From positions 1 to 64,000 of the forward strand of contig NZ_JAJUWT010000006.1 in assembly GCF_021390395.1 (NCBI RefSeq): a stretch of DNA of 64,000 bases, read 5' to 3'. This document shows positions 33,918 through 42,957 of the stretch, in pieces. The stretch is from Saccharothrix sp. S26 (GTDB lineage: Bacteria > Actinomycetota > Actinomycetes > Mycobacteriales > Pseudonocardiaceae). The position numbers and the translations under genes were made by a program. The notes under the pieces are model-generated. The model was not told the DNA's origin, made no database searches, and worked only from the letters and a program-made list of their open reading frames with translations. Position 1 is the first letter of the stretch, and each line of letters begins with the position of its first letter.

Positions 33918-36900
33918 TCAGCTCCGGGGATCGACCGGTGGCACGCTCGCCACCTCGCAACGGAAGCAGACGATCGCCCTGTCGTCGAGAGCCGCCAGGT
34001 GGCGGCGTGCGTACTCCACGTCGACCATACCGTCCGGGTAGGTGCTGATCGCCTGTTCCCAGTACCGCCGAGCCTCTGACAGCCGACCGAGGGTGAACGC
34101 CACGTGCGCCAAGCCTTCCAGCGCACGTGCGCGGTAGCGAGCGATACCGAACCGGTCAGCGACCTCCACCGCCAGTTCGAACGTCCGCTCGGCACGGTCG
34201 GAGTCCCCCATGGCGAGGGCGGTCTCCCCGAGGCAGTTCATCACTTCGCACTCGACGACGCGCAGTTCGAACCGTCGGGCTGTGGTCAGCGCTCGCCGAC
34301 CCTGGTCGAGTGACTCGGTGAGGTTGCCCAGCGATCGGTTGACCCCGCACAGGCCTTGCCGCGCGAACGCTTCACCGTGGGAACTCCCGGAGGCCCTGCT
34401 CATCTCCAAACCACGCGTGAACTCCCGCCGAGCATCTTCGTGCGCTCCCATGGCGTGCAGAACCGACCCGATGCACCACGAGATGAACTGTGCCGACCGC
34501 GCATCCTCGGCGGTGAGCAGTGTCTCTGCCCGTCGGAGGTGGTGCAGCGCCTGTGTGAAGTCTCCCAGGTCCCGGCAGATGACACCCAGGTTGTTCGCCA
34601 CCGCGAGGCTCAGGAACGTGTTCGACGCCCGTGCGGTCAGGGGTTCGGCTTGGTGGAAGATGTTCCTGGCTTCCTGGAGCCGATCTTCGTGCAGGAACAG
34701 GTTGCCGAGGTCGATCAGCTGCGCCGTCTCGTTGTCGGTGGCCCCGATCTGCCTGCTCAACCGGAGTGCCCGTTCGACGTGTTCTCGGGCTTCGGCGATG
34801 GACCTGTGGTCTCGGCAGACGGCGGCCAGCCCTTGCAAGCAGGCGGACTCGCCGCGCACGTCGCCGGACGCGCGGGCAGCCCGTGCCCCGCTTCGGAACA
34901 ACTCGTACGACTGCCCACCGTAGTTGTGCAGTTTGAGCATCGGTTGCAGAGCGCAGACCAGCTGCCAGGCGTGCCGGTGCCAGCCGTTGTCCGCGGCGAA
35001 CAGCGCGACCGCGGTGAGGTTGCCGTACTCCGCGTTGAGGACCTCGACGGCCTGTTGGGGGGTGGACACCACCGGGACGTGCTTGGGCACCTGGTCGACT
35101 TGAGGTGGGTCGCGGTAGATGGCGTTGTAGTGGTGCCGGCACCACGTGTGCGCGGCGTGCAGGTAGTAGTCGAGGAGCCGGCCGAGAGCGGCTCGCTGCT
35201 CACCGCTGTCGTCCTCCTCGGTGAGCAACTGGCGTGAGCAGTCCCGGATCAGGTCGTGGAAGTGGAAGCGCCCGGCGGTGTTCTGCTTCAGCAGGTTGTC
35301 GTCGAACAGCGAGTCGAGGTGCTGCTCGGCCTCATCCAACGGCAGGCCCACGAGGGCGGCGGCGCCGCAAGCGTCGAAGTCGGCGCCGGGGTGGAGGCTG
35401 AGCAGCCGGAACAACCGCTGCTGCGCCGGGGACAGGTAGCGGTAGGACACCCTGAGCGCCGCCATGACACCGCGGTCGTCGACTTCGAGGAGCCTGACGC
35501 GCTGCGCGTGGTTTCGCAGCCGGTTCACCAGCTCCGCCACGGTCCACCCCGTGCGATCCCGCAGGCGTGCCGCGGCGATCCGGATGGCCAGCGGCAGGCG
35601 TCCGCACAACTCGACGGCGGTGGCGACGGCGTCCGGTTCCGCCGCCACGCGTTTCGTTCCCGCGATCTTCTCGAAGAGGCTGATCGCGTCTTCGGGTGGC
35701 AGCACGTCGAGGGACATCGGCAGTGCGCCTTCCAGCGCCGTGAGCTTCCTGCGGCTCGTGACCAGCACGAGCGCGCCCGCGGTTCCCGGTAGCAACGGGC
35801 GCACGTGCGCGGCGTTGATCGCGTTGTCGATGATCAACAATATTCGCTGTCCGGCCACTCGCGAGCGCCAGAGCGCACTCCGACTGTCCACGCTGGACGG
35901 TATGAGTTCGGGTGACACCCCGCTGGCGCCGAGCAGCATGTCCAACGCCTGCTCCGGGGGCACCGGGCTCATCCCGGCGGTGAAGCCGCGCAGGTCGACG
36001 AAGTAACGGCCGTCCGGGTAGTCCGATGCGACCTCGTGTGCCAAGTGGACCGCGAGGGTCGTCTTGCCGACCCCTCCCATGCCGTCGACAGCGGAGATCG
36101 TGATCGCGGTGGGCGACGTGCTGCTCGTGGCGGCGCGCAACCGCAGGAGTTCCGCGGACCGCCCGGAGAAGTCGCTGGTGTCGTGGGGGAGGTACGACCT
36201 GGCGTCTCGCCAGCGGGATGAGCGGTCCTCGAGCCCGGTCGGAGCCGGGGTGGGTTCCACGGTGCCGCGCAGCACGTCGGCGTGCACCTGCTGGAGCTCC
36301 GGACCGGGGTCGAGCCCGAGGTCCTCGGCCAGCATTCTCCTGCCCTCGTCGTACACCGCCAGCGCGTCAGCCTGTCGCCCGCTGCGGTGGAGCGCCTCCA
36401 TCAAGCTGATGCGCAGGGAGTCGCGCAGCGGGTGCTCGGTGACGAGCTGTCGGAGCTCGCCGACCACCGAACCGGTCTCGCCGGCCCGCAGGCGCAGGGA
36501 CATCAAGTCCTCGATGGCGCCGAGTCGTTGCTCGTGCAGCCTCGCGGCCGCGTTCTCGATCGTCGCGCCGCCGAGCCCGGCCAGCACGTCTCCCCGCCAG
36601 ATGTCCAGCGCGGCGCGCAGCACGGCTACCGCCTCCGCCGGCTCCCCCCGGTCCTTCGCCTGCCGAGCCTCGCGCAGGAGGCTCAGGAACTGATTCACGT
36701 CGATCGACTCGGTCGAGGCGTCGAGCCGGTAGCCGACCTCAAGCCACCTGATGCGCACATCCGTGGTGTGCGCGGACAGCGTGCGCCGAAGGCCGGCGAC
36801 GGCGTTGTGGACCTGTTGGCGGGCCGACTGCGGAGGGACGTCCCAGAGTTCACCGACGAGGCGCTCGACCGGGAGGACCCGGTTGACGGCCAGCAGCAGC

Positions 36901-36992
36901 AGCGCCAGGAGCCGCTGTTGCCTTGGCCCGCCGACGCGAACCGGGCTTCCGCTGGAGCGCACCTCCAGAGGTCCCAGGATCCGGAAGTCCAA
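33918..36992 (-). CDS. AfsR/SARP-family regulator divergent from the SDP-like operon
   Basis: 1024 residues if it starts at TTG 36992 (DFRILGPLEVRSSGSPVRVG). Domains are an OmpR-type winged helix (1-95), BTAD (about 96-240, with LGLDPGPELQQVHADVLRG at its end), NB-ARC (P-loop DGMGGVGKTTLAVH, RILLIIDNAINA, LVTSRRK, GRLPLAIRIAAARL) and about ten TPRs (LIDLGNLFLHEDRLQEARNI, LGETALAMGDSDRAERTFEL). AAGGGG lies at good spacing before the TTG; a GTG 33 bases upstream is the alternative. It is transcribed away from the secreted peptide/SdpA/SdpB operon across 172 bp. It is the obvious candidate activator of that operon, but that is inference. Confidence 0.88.
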   Translation of the reverse strand: MDFRILGPLEVRSSGSPVRVGGPRQQRLLALLLLAVNRVLPVERLVGELWDVPPQSARQQVHNAVAGLRRTLSAHTTDVRIRWLEVGYRLDASTESIDVNQFLSLLREARQAKDRGEPAEAVAVLRAALDIWRGDVLAGLGGATIENAAARLHEQRLGAIEDLMSLRLRAGETGSVVGELRQLVTEHPLRDSLRISLMEALHRSGRQADALAVYDEGRRMLAEDLGLDPGPELQQVHADVLRGTVEPTPAPTGLEDRSSRWRDARSYLPHDTSDFSGRSAELLRLRAATSSTSPTAITISAVDGMGGVGKTTLAVHLAHEVASDYPDGRYFVDLRGFTAGMSPVPPEQALDMLLGASGVSPELIPSSVDSRSALWRSRVAGQRILLIIDNAINAAHVRPLLPGTAGALVLVTSRRKLTALEGALPMSLDVLPPEDAISLFEKIAGTKRVAAEPDAVATAVELCGRLPLAIRIAAARLRDRTGWTVAELVNRLRNHAQRVRLLEVDDRGVMAALRVSYRYLSPAQQRLFRLLSLHPGADFDACGAAALVGLPLDEAEQHLDSLFDDNLLKQNTAGRFHFHDLIRDCSRQLLTEEDDSGEQRAALGRLLDYYLHAAHTWCRHHYNAIYRDPPQVDQVPKHVPVVSTPQQAVEVLNAEYGNLTAVALFAADNGWHRHAWQLVCALQPMLKLHNYGGQSYELFRSGARAARASGDVRGESACLQGLAAVCRDHRSIAEAREHVERALRLSRQIGATDNETAQLIDLGNLFLHEDRLQEARNIFHQAEPLTARASNTFLSLAVANNLGVICRDLGDFTQALHHLRRAETLLTAEDARSAQFISWCIGSVLHAMGAHEDARREFTRGLEMSRASGSSHGEAFARQGLCGVNRSLGNLTESLDQGRRALTTARRFELRVVECEVMNCLGETALAMGDSDRAERTFELAVEVADRFGIARYRARALEGLAHVAFTLGRLSEARRYWEQAISTYPDGMVDVEYARRHLAALDDRAIVCFRCEVASVPPVDPRS

Positions 36993-37016
36993 TGTGACTA
37001 CACCCCTTGGTCCGAC

Positions 37017-37028
37017 TCGGTCGACCGA
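37017..37028. promoter_or_regulatory. Palindrome TCGGTCGACCGA in the SARP/sdp divergent promoter
   Basis: A perfect 12-bp palindrome 25 bp upstream of the SARP start and about 135 bp before the secreted-peptide gene. It may be a regulator site for one or both promoters. The rest of the 172-bp intergenic space has no clear -10/-35 match. Confidence 0.3.
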
Positions 37029-37164
37029 AGACACGTGTGCGCGGTGAGTAGTAAGCCGATGGCCCACAGGCAATCCATGCTGCCATAGTGGTGAAGGTCG
37101 GAAGGGCTCGCCGGTGCAGCCGGGCTCACAGCGCGTAGTCGACGACTGCATTAACGGGGGAACA

Positions 37165-37326
37165 ATGAAGAAGGCGTTATCGGTGGGGTTCGCGTTGTCC
37201 GCGGCGTTGTTCGTCGTGGTGGTGACGGCGGGCGGTTCGTCCGCCGAAGGGGCCGGCGAACCGTACGCGGACAACAGCGTGGTGAACCAGGGCACGGGCC
37301 AGGAAGTGTGCAGTCAGGGCACGTGA
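37165..37326 (+). CDS. Short secreted peptide, candidate SDP-like toxin precursor
   Basis: 53 residues. MKKALSVGFALSAALFVVVV is a strong Sec signal peptide, with cleavage likely after SSA near residue 28. The mature part is about 25 residues, EGAGEPYADNSVVNQGTGQE followed by VCSQGT, with a single Cys. ATG at 37165 has GGGGGAACA upstream. Its stop overlaps the SdpA gene as GTGA. In Bacillus subtilis SdpC is processed with the help of SdpA and SdpB to a 42-residue hydrophobic peptide. This peptide is far shorter and polar, so it is either a new type of SDP substrate or a truncated one. Confidence 0.65.
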   Translation: MKKALSVGFALSAALFVVVVTAGGSSAEGAGEPYADNSVVNQGTGQEVCSQGT

Positions 37327-37913
37327 GCCGCGAGGACGCTGCTCGTCGAACGAGCGATCATCCAGAGGGGGACGACGCGCGGAGCCTGCACGGATTCGCC
37401 TTGACGGCGACTGTGCTGGTGACGAGCCTCGTGATCACGTGGGTGGCCGCGCTGGACGTGGCCGGGCTGCGTGATCGACTGCAGGGCTACCTGGAAGTGT
37501 GGCCGCAGCGCTGGACGTTCTTCGTGGATCTGGACAGGGACCTGCTCGTGGGCTACCGGGTGGTGCCCGGTAGCCCACGGCTGGGCCCACTGACCGAACG
37601 CCGGCGATGGGGCGCGTGGTCGTGGGGCCTGAGCCGGGCCGGGTACGCGGAGTCGGTGGAGCTGCGCGCGGTCGCTCGCCGGATACCCGACCAACACTGG
37701 ATCGCGTGTGACGCGTCAGAGGCTGCCGATTGCGGCGAGCTGTGGAAGGGCGTGAAGCCGTACCGGGCGGAGAACAGGTCCCAGCACCCGGTCCTGTGCG
37801 GGCAGCTCGCGATCGCGGTCGAACGCCCGTCGACGCCGGCTGCTCGCCGACTGCCGGCGCGGCCCAGGCAGGTGTACCGCATTGCCTTCGTGGACCTCGA
37901 GTGCAAGACATGA
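37323..37913 (+). CDS. sdpA: SdpA-family peptide-toxin maturation protein
   Basis: 196 residues. One N-terminal membrane segment (ALTATVLVTSLVITWVAALD) is followed by an extracytoplasmic domain with the family pattern WPQRWTFFVDL...LLVGYRV, WGLSRAGYAESVELRAVAR and IPDQHWIACD, which corresponds to the FPQ.W.FF, fGLsR..R..E and ip...W motifs of SdpA. In B. subtilis SdpA and SdpB are both needed to turn pro-SdpC into active SDP. GTG at 37323 overlaps the peptide stop, and the stop overlaps sdpB as ATGA. All three are therefore translated as one unit. Confidence 0.8.
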   Translation: MSREDAARRTSDHPEGDDARSLHGFALTATVLVTSLVITWVAALDVAGLRDRLQGYLEVWPQRWTFFVDLDRDLLVGYRVVPGSPRLGPLTERRRWGAWSWGLSRAGYAESVELRAVARRIPDQHWIACDASEAADCGELWKGVKPYRAENRSQHPVLCGQLAIAVERPSTPAARRLPARPRQVYRIAFVDLECKT

Positions 37914-38827
37914 GCACGTGGGCGCGAAGTGCCGTCCACGCGATCAACCGGGCCGAACCACGAGGGGTGCCTCTGGCGGTCGGCCGGAGCCTGCTGGCCG
38001 CCGCCGGCCTCCTCACCATCCTCTTCAGCTCGGATTCCGTGCTCTTCGTCCGCACCGCGGAACTGCCGGACGGCATGCGGTGCGCGGGTGTCCGCGCGGC
38101 CTCGCTGTGGTGCGTGATGGGACCGACCGAGTCCGGCCTGCTGGTCAGCCGGGTCCTCGCAGTCGCGGTGCTGGTGCTCGTGCTGGTCGGGTTCAGCCCG
38201 AAGTGGACCTGCGTGCCGCACTGGTACGTCTCGTTCAGCCTCGCTGCGGCGATGGACATGGCGAACGGCGGGGACACCATCGCGCAGGTCGCCACGATGC
38301 TGCTCGTCCCGATCTGCCTCGGCGACGACCGGGTGTCGCAGTGGCGGCCCGTTCTCCGTCCGCTCGCGCCGTCGTGGCGCGGCAGCGCGTTCGCCGCTCA
38401 CCTGGGTCTGCGCGGGCAGCTCTGCTTGATCTACCTCGGCGCGGTGACCGCCAAGCTGATGGATCCCCTGTGGCGTCATGGCGCCGCCATGAACATCGTG
38501 GCGCACCACCCCCAGTACGGGTTCCCGGCCTCGGTCCGCGAGCTGCTCTCACCGGCGTTGAACTCGTACTGGTTCGTCGCCGTCCTCTCGTGGTCGGTGA
38601 TCGGTGCCCAGGTGGCGATCGCGCTGTTGATCCTTGGCCGGCGGAAGCACCGGCTGATCGCACTGGTGCTCGGCTGCGGCCTTCACCTGGGCATCATGTT
38701 CCTGATGAGCTTGATGAGCTTCGGCATGGTCATGATCGCGCTGCTGATCATCAGCTTCGCGTCCGCGACACCCCTGCGGCGGGCTGATCAGCCGAGCGTC
38801 GCGACCGAGCAAAGGAGCCGCTCGTGA
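37910..38827 (+). CDS. sdpB: SdpB-family membrane protein (HTTM-like)
   Basis: 305 residues with about seven to eight membrane segments. RGVPLAVGRSLLAAAGLLTI followed by LFSSDSVLF is the N-terminal signature of SdpB proteins, which are related to HTTM domains. A conserved block GLRGQLCLIYLGAVTAKLMD and W.HGAAMN follow. SdpB works with SdpA in maturing the secreted peptide. The ATG overlaps the SdpA stop, and the stop overlaps the next GNAT gene as GTGA, so the GNAT belongs to the system. Confidence 0.82.
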   Translation: MSTWARSAVHAINRAEPRGVPLAVGRSLLAAAGLLTILFSSDSVLFVRTAELPDGMRCAGVRAASLWCVMGPTESGLLVSRVLAVAVLVLVLVGFSPKWTCVPHWYVSFSLAAAMDMANGGDTIAQVATMLLVPICLGDDRVSQWRPVLRPLAPSWRGSAFAAHLGLRGQLCLIYLGAVTAKLMDPLWRHGAAMNIVAHHPQYGFPASVRELLSPALNSYWFVAVLSWSVIGAQVAIALLILGRRKHRLIALVLGCGLHLGIMFLMSLMSFGMVMIALLIISFASATPLRRADQPSVATEQRSRS

Positions 38828-39846
38828 CAGCACGTGTCGAGGTCGAGCCGTTCGACCCAGCGCACGCCGCGGAGGGTGATCTCCGCGGGTACTACGAGGT
38901 GATGCTGGCGAGGCAGGAGACCGACCGGCCTGATGAGCCCCGCTTGTCGTACGAGGACGTGCTGGGCCGTTTGAAGAACCCGTTCGTCGGCTTCGGACCG
39001 GTGGTCTACTGGGTGGCCCGCCTGCGCGGTGAGGTCGTGGGGCTCGCGATCGTCTACTTCCTGGAGGAGGAGAGCAGCCACATCGGGCTGACGGAGGTCA
39101 TCGTCCACCCTCGGGCACGCCGCAAGGGGGTCGGCACCGCGATCCTGAGAGCCGTCATCCCGGAGCTGCGCGCCCGCGGCCGACGCCTCGTCGAGACCTG
39201 GCAGATCACCAAGGGCAGCGACGGCGAGCGGTGGGCGGAATCGCTGAAGTTCCTGGTCGTCCACACGGTGCTCATGCAAGCTTTGGTGATCCCCGAAACC
39301 GACAGCGCCCTGTGGCGAGACGACCTGCCCGCGGGCTACCGGTTGCGGCGCTGGGCGGGCACCGCGCCCGATGACCTCGTCGCGTCGTTCGCCGCTGCTC
39401 GCAACGCCATGCACGACGCGCCTGTGGGGGATCTGGCCTATCAAGAGCCCGAGTGGACCGCGGAGAGGATCCGGGCACGCGAGGCCGAGCTGCGGCAGAA
39501 CAACATCGAGCTGAGAGCGGTCGTCGCCGTGCACGAGGACACCGGCGAAGTGGCCGGGCTGACCGAACTCGAGCTGCACCCCCACCGTCCGTTCTGGGGC
39601 TTCCAGCGCGACACGGCGGTGTTGCCGGCGCACCGGGGGCATGGGCTCGGGCGGTGCATCAAGGCGCACCTGATCCGCTGGTTGCTGGAAGACCGCCCAG
39701 ACCTGGACCGGATCTACACGACGACCGGCGCCGGCAACGCGCACATGATCCGGGTCAACCACCGGTTGGGGTACACGACGGTCCGGACCATGATCGCCGT
39801 CAACCGCGACCTCTTCGAACTGGAGGCCGAGCTCGCGGGGAGGTGA
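38824..39846 (+). CDS. Tandem GNAT acetyltransferase, fourth gene of the SDP-like operon
   Basis: 340 residues with two GNAT domains. The first has VIVHPRARRKGVGTAILRAV (motif A, residues about 95-115). The second has AVLPAHRGHGLGRCIKAHLI with TTTGAGNAHMIRVNHRLGY near the end. This double layout is like mycothiol synthase and related enzymes. GTG at 38824 overlaps the SdpB stop. Classical sdp operons have SdpI/SdpR for immunity and no acetyltransferase. Here the GNAT may modify the peptide or give self-protection; this is inference from gene order. Confidence 0.8.
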   Translation: MTARVEVEPFDPAHAAEGDLRGYYEVMLARQETDRPDEPRLSYEDVLGRLKNPFVGFGPVVYWVARLRGEVVGLAIVYFLEEESSHIGLTEVIVHPRARRKGVGTAILRAVIPELRARGRRLVETWQITKGSDGERWAESLKFLVVHTVLMQALVIPETDSALWRDDLPAGYRLRRWAGTAPDDLVASFAAARNAMHDAPVGDLAYQEPEWTAERIRAREAELRQNNIELRAVVAVHEDTGEVAGLTELELHPHRPFWGFQRDTAVLPAHRGHGLGRCIKAHLIRWLLEDRPDLDRIYTTTGAGNAHMIRVNHRLGYTTVRTMIAVNRDLFELEAELAGR

Positions 39847-39885
39847 GCGGCGTTCCCCCCCATGACGGGGTGCCGGATCACGTGC

Positions 39886-41241
39886 TCACTCCTGCACGCG
39901 GGGGATCACGCGGCTCGTGTGCAGGAACCGGACACGGCCGGTGCCGTCCTCGTCGATGAGGCCCATCACGGAGTGCGCCCCTTCCACCGGCGCCACCGTG
40001 ATCAACGAGTCCGGCCCCAGCGGGACCACTTCCACCGGGTCCGCGGTGAAGGCGTCCGGTTCGGCGGGTGCGTTGTGGGGCGAGACGCGCAGCCAGGCCC
40101 GTCCGTCCGCGTCGACGTGCACCGCGTTGTCGGCGACGGGCGACCGGTACGTCCCCGTGATCCGGTCGGCGTCGACGGGTCGCCGATCTTCCGGAGGAAC
40201 GGGCAAGGCCGGTTGAACCACCCCGGCCAGTTCCCCGAGCAGGTGACCGAACACCTCGGTGAACACCGGGTACACGTCCCCGCCGTTGGTCAGCATCGCC
40301 ACGGCGACACCCGCGTCGGGCACCACGCGGAGGAACGCGCGCTGCCCGGCCGTCCTGCCCGTGTGGCCGAGCACGAGTGGTCCGCGGTAGTCGGGCAAGG
40401 CCCACCCCAGTGCCCAGTGGCCGCTGGTCATCCCCAGGTCGGGGACCGCGACCTGGGGTTCCCGCATCCCGTCGAACTCGGCGCACCCCAGGTGCATCCG
40501 CACGAAGCCGAGCAGGTCCTGAGCGCTCATCGCGAGCAGTGCGCCGGCTGGAGCGGTGGATGCCACCATCGACCACACCCTCACCGGCTGGACCCGGCCG
40601 TCCGATGTGGACCGGAAGTGACCCACGGCCGGGCGTTTCAGGATCGCCTCGCCGACCGACGTCGCGACGTCCGACAGCCCCAACGGTGCGATCAGCCGCT
40701 CGCGGAGCACCGCGTTGAACGGCTTTCCGCGCAGCACCTCGACCAGGCGGCCGAGCACCACGTAGCCGCTGTTGCAGTACGAGAAGCGCTCACCGGGAGG
40801 GAACACCTGAGCGGCGTGCGCGAGAGCGGCCACGTACTTCTCGACGGCGTCGTCGCCGGTACCGGTGTCGGTGAACAGGTCCCCCTCGAAACCCCCGGTG
40901 TGGCACAGCAACTGCCTGGTGGTCACGGTGGCCTCGGCGCAGCGGTCGGCGAGGCGGAAGTCGGCCAGGTAACCGCGCACAGGCCGGTCCAGGTCGAGCA
41001 CCCCCTCGTTGACGAGCTGCTGCACCAGGGTCGCCGTCCACACCTTGGTGATCGAGCCGATCTGGAACAGCGCGTCACCGGTGACCGGCACGCCCGTCGC
41101 GGTGTTCAGCACCCCGGCTGCGGCACCCGCGATCCGGTCTCCCACCAGCACCGCCACCTGGGCACCGGGCACGTGGTGCCGCTCCAGCAGGCCGGGCAAC
41201 GCCCCGGTCAGCCATTCGGCGGAGGCGTGCGCTCGGCTCAT
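39886..41241 (-). CDS. Serine beta-lactamase-family hydrolase
   Basis: 451 residues, cytoplasmic by appearance (no signal peptide). The SxxK motif is GSITKVWTATLVQQ, YxN is FSYCNSGYVVLGRL, and the third motif is LGHTGRTAGQ. This is the class C beta-lactamase/PBP4*/esterase EstB superfamily, with a C-terminal lipocalin-like domain (RITGTYRSPVADNAVHVDAD). ATG at 41241 is preferred over a TTG one codon upstream. It is convergent with the SDP-like operon. It has the same direction as the RiPP-like operon upstream but is separated by 330 bp and a possible terminator, so it is probably independent. Confidence 0.85.
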   Translation of the reverse strand: MSRAHASAEWLTGALPGLLERHHVPGAQVAVLVGDRIAGAAAGVLNTATGVPVTGDALFQIGSITKVWTATLVQQLVNEGVLDLDRPVRGYLADFRLADRCAEATVTTRQLLCHTGGFEGDLFTDTGTGDDAVEKYVAALAHAAQVFPPGERFSYCNSGYVVLGRLVEVLRGKPFNAVLRERLIAPLGLSDVATSVGEAILKRPAVGHFRSTSDGRVQPVRVWSMVASTAPAGALLAMSAQDLLGFVRMHLGCAEFDGMREPQVAVPDLGMTSGHWALGWALPDYRGPLVLGHTGRTAGQRAFLRVVPDAGVAVAMLTNGGDVYPVFTEVFGHLLGELAGVVQPALPVPPEDRRPVDADRITGTYRSPVADNAVHVDADGRAWLRVSPHNAPAEPDAFTADPVEVVPLGPDSLITVAPVEGAHSVMGLIDEDGTGRVRFLHTSRVIPRVQE

Positions 41242-41572
41242 CAACGGGACCTCCGGGCGACGCGGTCACCGGCACCGCACTCCACCGCGACCTTCCTCCG
41301 GCATGCGCGGCCACAGCCGGGCTGCGGCGCCGGGCCGCACCCGTGCGCGGACCGCCGAGGTGTCCCGCCGGCAGGACGTCCCACCTCCCCGTACCCCAGG
41401 GCGTCGTCCCGGAAGGCCCAACCGCCGCGCCGTTGGCCGGGGTCTCGGCGTACTGTCCGCCGGCACGTCAGGGCCGAGCCGGACCGGTCCACCGGATGCC
41501 CGCCCCACCCGACCGCGGGCATCTCGCAGGACCCGGTCGTGGTCTCGACCGGTGCGGTGCGCGCCACGCCCC
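41242..41572. other. Intergenic stretch with a possible terminator
   Basis: 331 bp between two minus-strand genes, with no gene supported. A hairpin with an 8-bp stem (ATGCCCGC/GCGGGCAT, 41496-41522) lies just past the end of the long operon. Confidence 0.5.
41496..41522 (-). terminator. Possible terminator of the RiPP-like operon
   Basis: ATGCCCGC and GCGGGCAT form an 8-bp stem with an 11-nt loop, 51 bases past the last stop of the operon. Confidence 0.4.
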
Positions 41573-42946
41573 TCACCCGTCCCGCCGCTCCGGCGCGGCG
41601 GCGTCCAGCCACACCCCCGACGGACTGCCGAACCGCCCGTGTTCGTGGACGACCTCACCGCGTCGCAGCACCACGTCGACGCCGCCGTCGAATTCACGCC
41701 CCTCGTAGGCCGACCACCCGCACAGCGCGTGCACCTCCGCCGCGGTGAACGTCCGGGTCCGGTGCGGGTCGAAGACGACGAGGTCGGCGTCCTTGCCCAC
41801 CTCGACAGAACCCTTGCGCCGCGCCAAGCCGCACAGCCGCGCCGGGTTCTCCGCGAGCACCCGCCGCACCACGGCCAGGGCCGTGTCCACCGACAGGCCC
41901 CGGTGTCGCCGCAGACCCGTCCACAGGGCGGGCAGCAGCTCCTGGACGCCCGGCAACCCAGGGGGCGCCTCGGCGCCGGGCAGCGCCTTCTCCGCCCGGG
42001 TGTGGGGCGCGTGGTCGCTGCCGACGGTGAAGGCGTGGCCGTCGACCACGGCCCGCCACAACGTGTCGCGGTCGGCGTCGTCGCGAATGGCGGGGCGCAG
42101 CCAGAGCCGGGTGCCGACGCGGACCGTGTCGGAGTCGGTGAAGGTCAGGTGGTGGGCGGTGACCTCGAAGGTAACGGGGATGCCCGCGTCAGCGGCGGCG
42201 ACGAGCAGGTCGACCTCTTCGCGGCTCGACACGTGCAGGACGTGCACGCGGGTGTCGTGCCGCCGGGCCAGCTCGACGAGGCGGGCGACCGCGACGATCG
42301 CGGCCGTGCGGGGTCTGCGCGGCTCGTAGTGAGCCGACCGCTCCGGTGCGCCGCGCCAGGCGTCGAGCAGGGCGAAGACCCCCTCGTCCTCGGCGTGGCA
42401 CACCAGCACCAGCCCGGCGCGCGCGGCGAGGCCGAACAGCCGCTCCAGGTCCGCGGGATCGCGGAGCACGTCCGGCGCGGTGTGATGGCCGCACAGGAAC
42501 ACCTTGACCGTCACGGCGTCGTGCGGGGTCAGGTCGAGCACGGCCTCCAACCGACGCGGGTCGACCCCGGCGTGGAACCGGTAGTCGACCAGGCTCGTGC
42601 CGGTGATGTCCCGGTGCTTGGCGGCGGCGTCCGCCGGGGTGACGAGCGGCGGCCTGGTGTTGGGCATGTCCACCACCGTCGTGATCCCTCCTGCGACGGC
42701 GGCCCGGGACCCGGTCGCCCAGGTCTCCTTGTGCGTCAGTCCGGGGGTCCGGAAGTGCACGTGGGAGTCGATCAGGCCGGGCAACACGAATCGGTCGCGT
42801 GCGTCGACCACCCGCTCCGCCGCTGCGTCGGCGCCTGGTCGCAGGAGTGCGGAGACCACGCCACCGGACACGGCCACGTCCGCCGCGGTGGTCCCCTCCC
42901 GGGTGACGACCGTGCCACCGCGGACCAGTACGTCGTACCGGGTCAT
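41573..42946 (-). CDS. Dihydroorotase/allantoinase-like amidohydrolase
   Basis: 457 residues. The metal site HxH is in GLIDSHVHFRTPGLTHKE, followed by AVAGGITTVVDMPNT; TVKVFLCGHH carries the lysine expected to be carboxylated; other metal ligands are in LVCHAED and VTAHHLTF; and TVGSDHAPHT holds the catalytic Asp. All are typical of the dihydroorotase/hydantoinase/allantoinase family, which opens or closes cyclic amides and ureides. It is the last gene of a nine-gene operon and lies 11 bases after the PrpF-like gene, so a role in pyrimidine synthesis is unlikely. A cyclic-imide or hydantoin step in a peptide-derived product is conceivable. Confidence 0.87.
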   Translation of the reverse strand: MTRYDVLVRGGTVVTREGTTAADVAVSGGVVSALLRPGADAAAERVVDARDRFVLPGLIDSHVHFRTPGLTHKETWATGSRAAVAGGITTVVDMPNTRPPLVTPADAAAKHRDITGTSLVDYRFHAGVDPRRLEAVLDLTPHDAVTVKVFLCGHHTAPDVLRDPADLERLFGLAARAGLVLVCHAEDEGVFALLDAWRGAPERSAHYEPRRPRTAAIVAVARLVELARRHDTRVHVLHVSSREEVDLLVAAADAGIPVTFEVTAHHLTFTDSDTVRVGTRLWLRPAIRDDADRDTLWRAVVDGHAFTVGSDHAPHTRAEKALPGAEAPPGLPGVQELLPALWTGLRRHRGLSVDTALAVVRRVLAENPARLCGLARRKGSVEVGKDADLVVFDPHRTRTFTAAEVHALCGWSAYEGREFDGGVDVVLRRGEVVHEHGRFGSPSGVWLDAAAPERRDG

Positions 42947-42957
42947 CTCGATTCCTC

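Noticed and set aside
37114..37164. Longer start for the secreted SDP-like peptide
   Set aside because: It would put 17 polar residues before the signal peptide. ATG 37165 has the ribosome site and a normal n-region.
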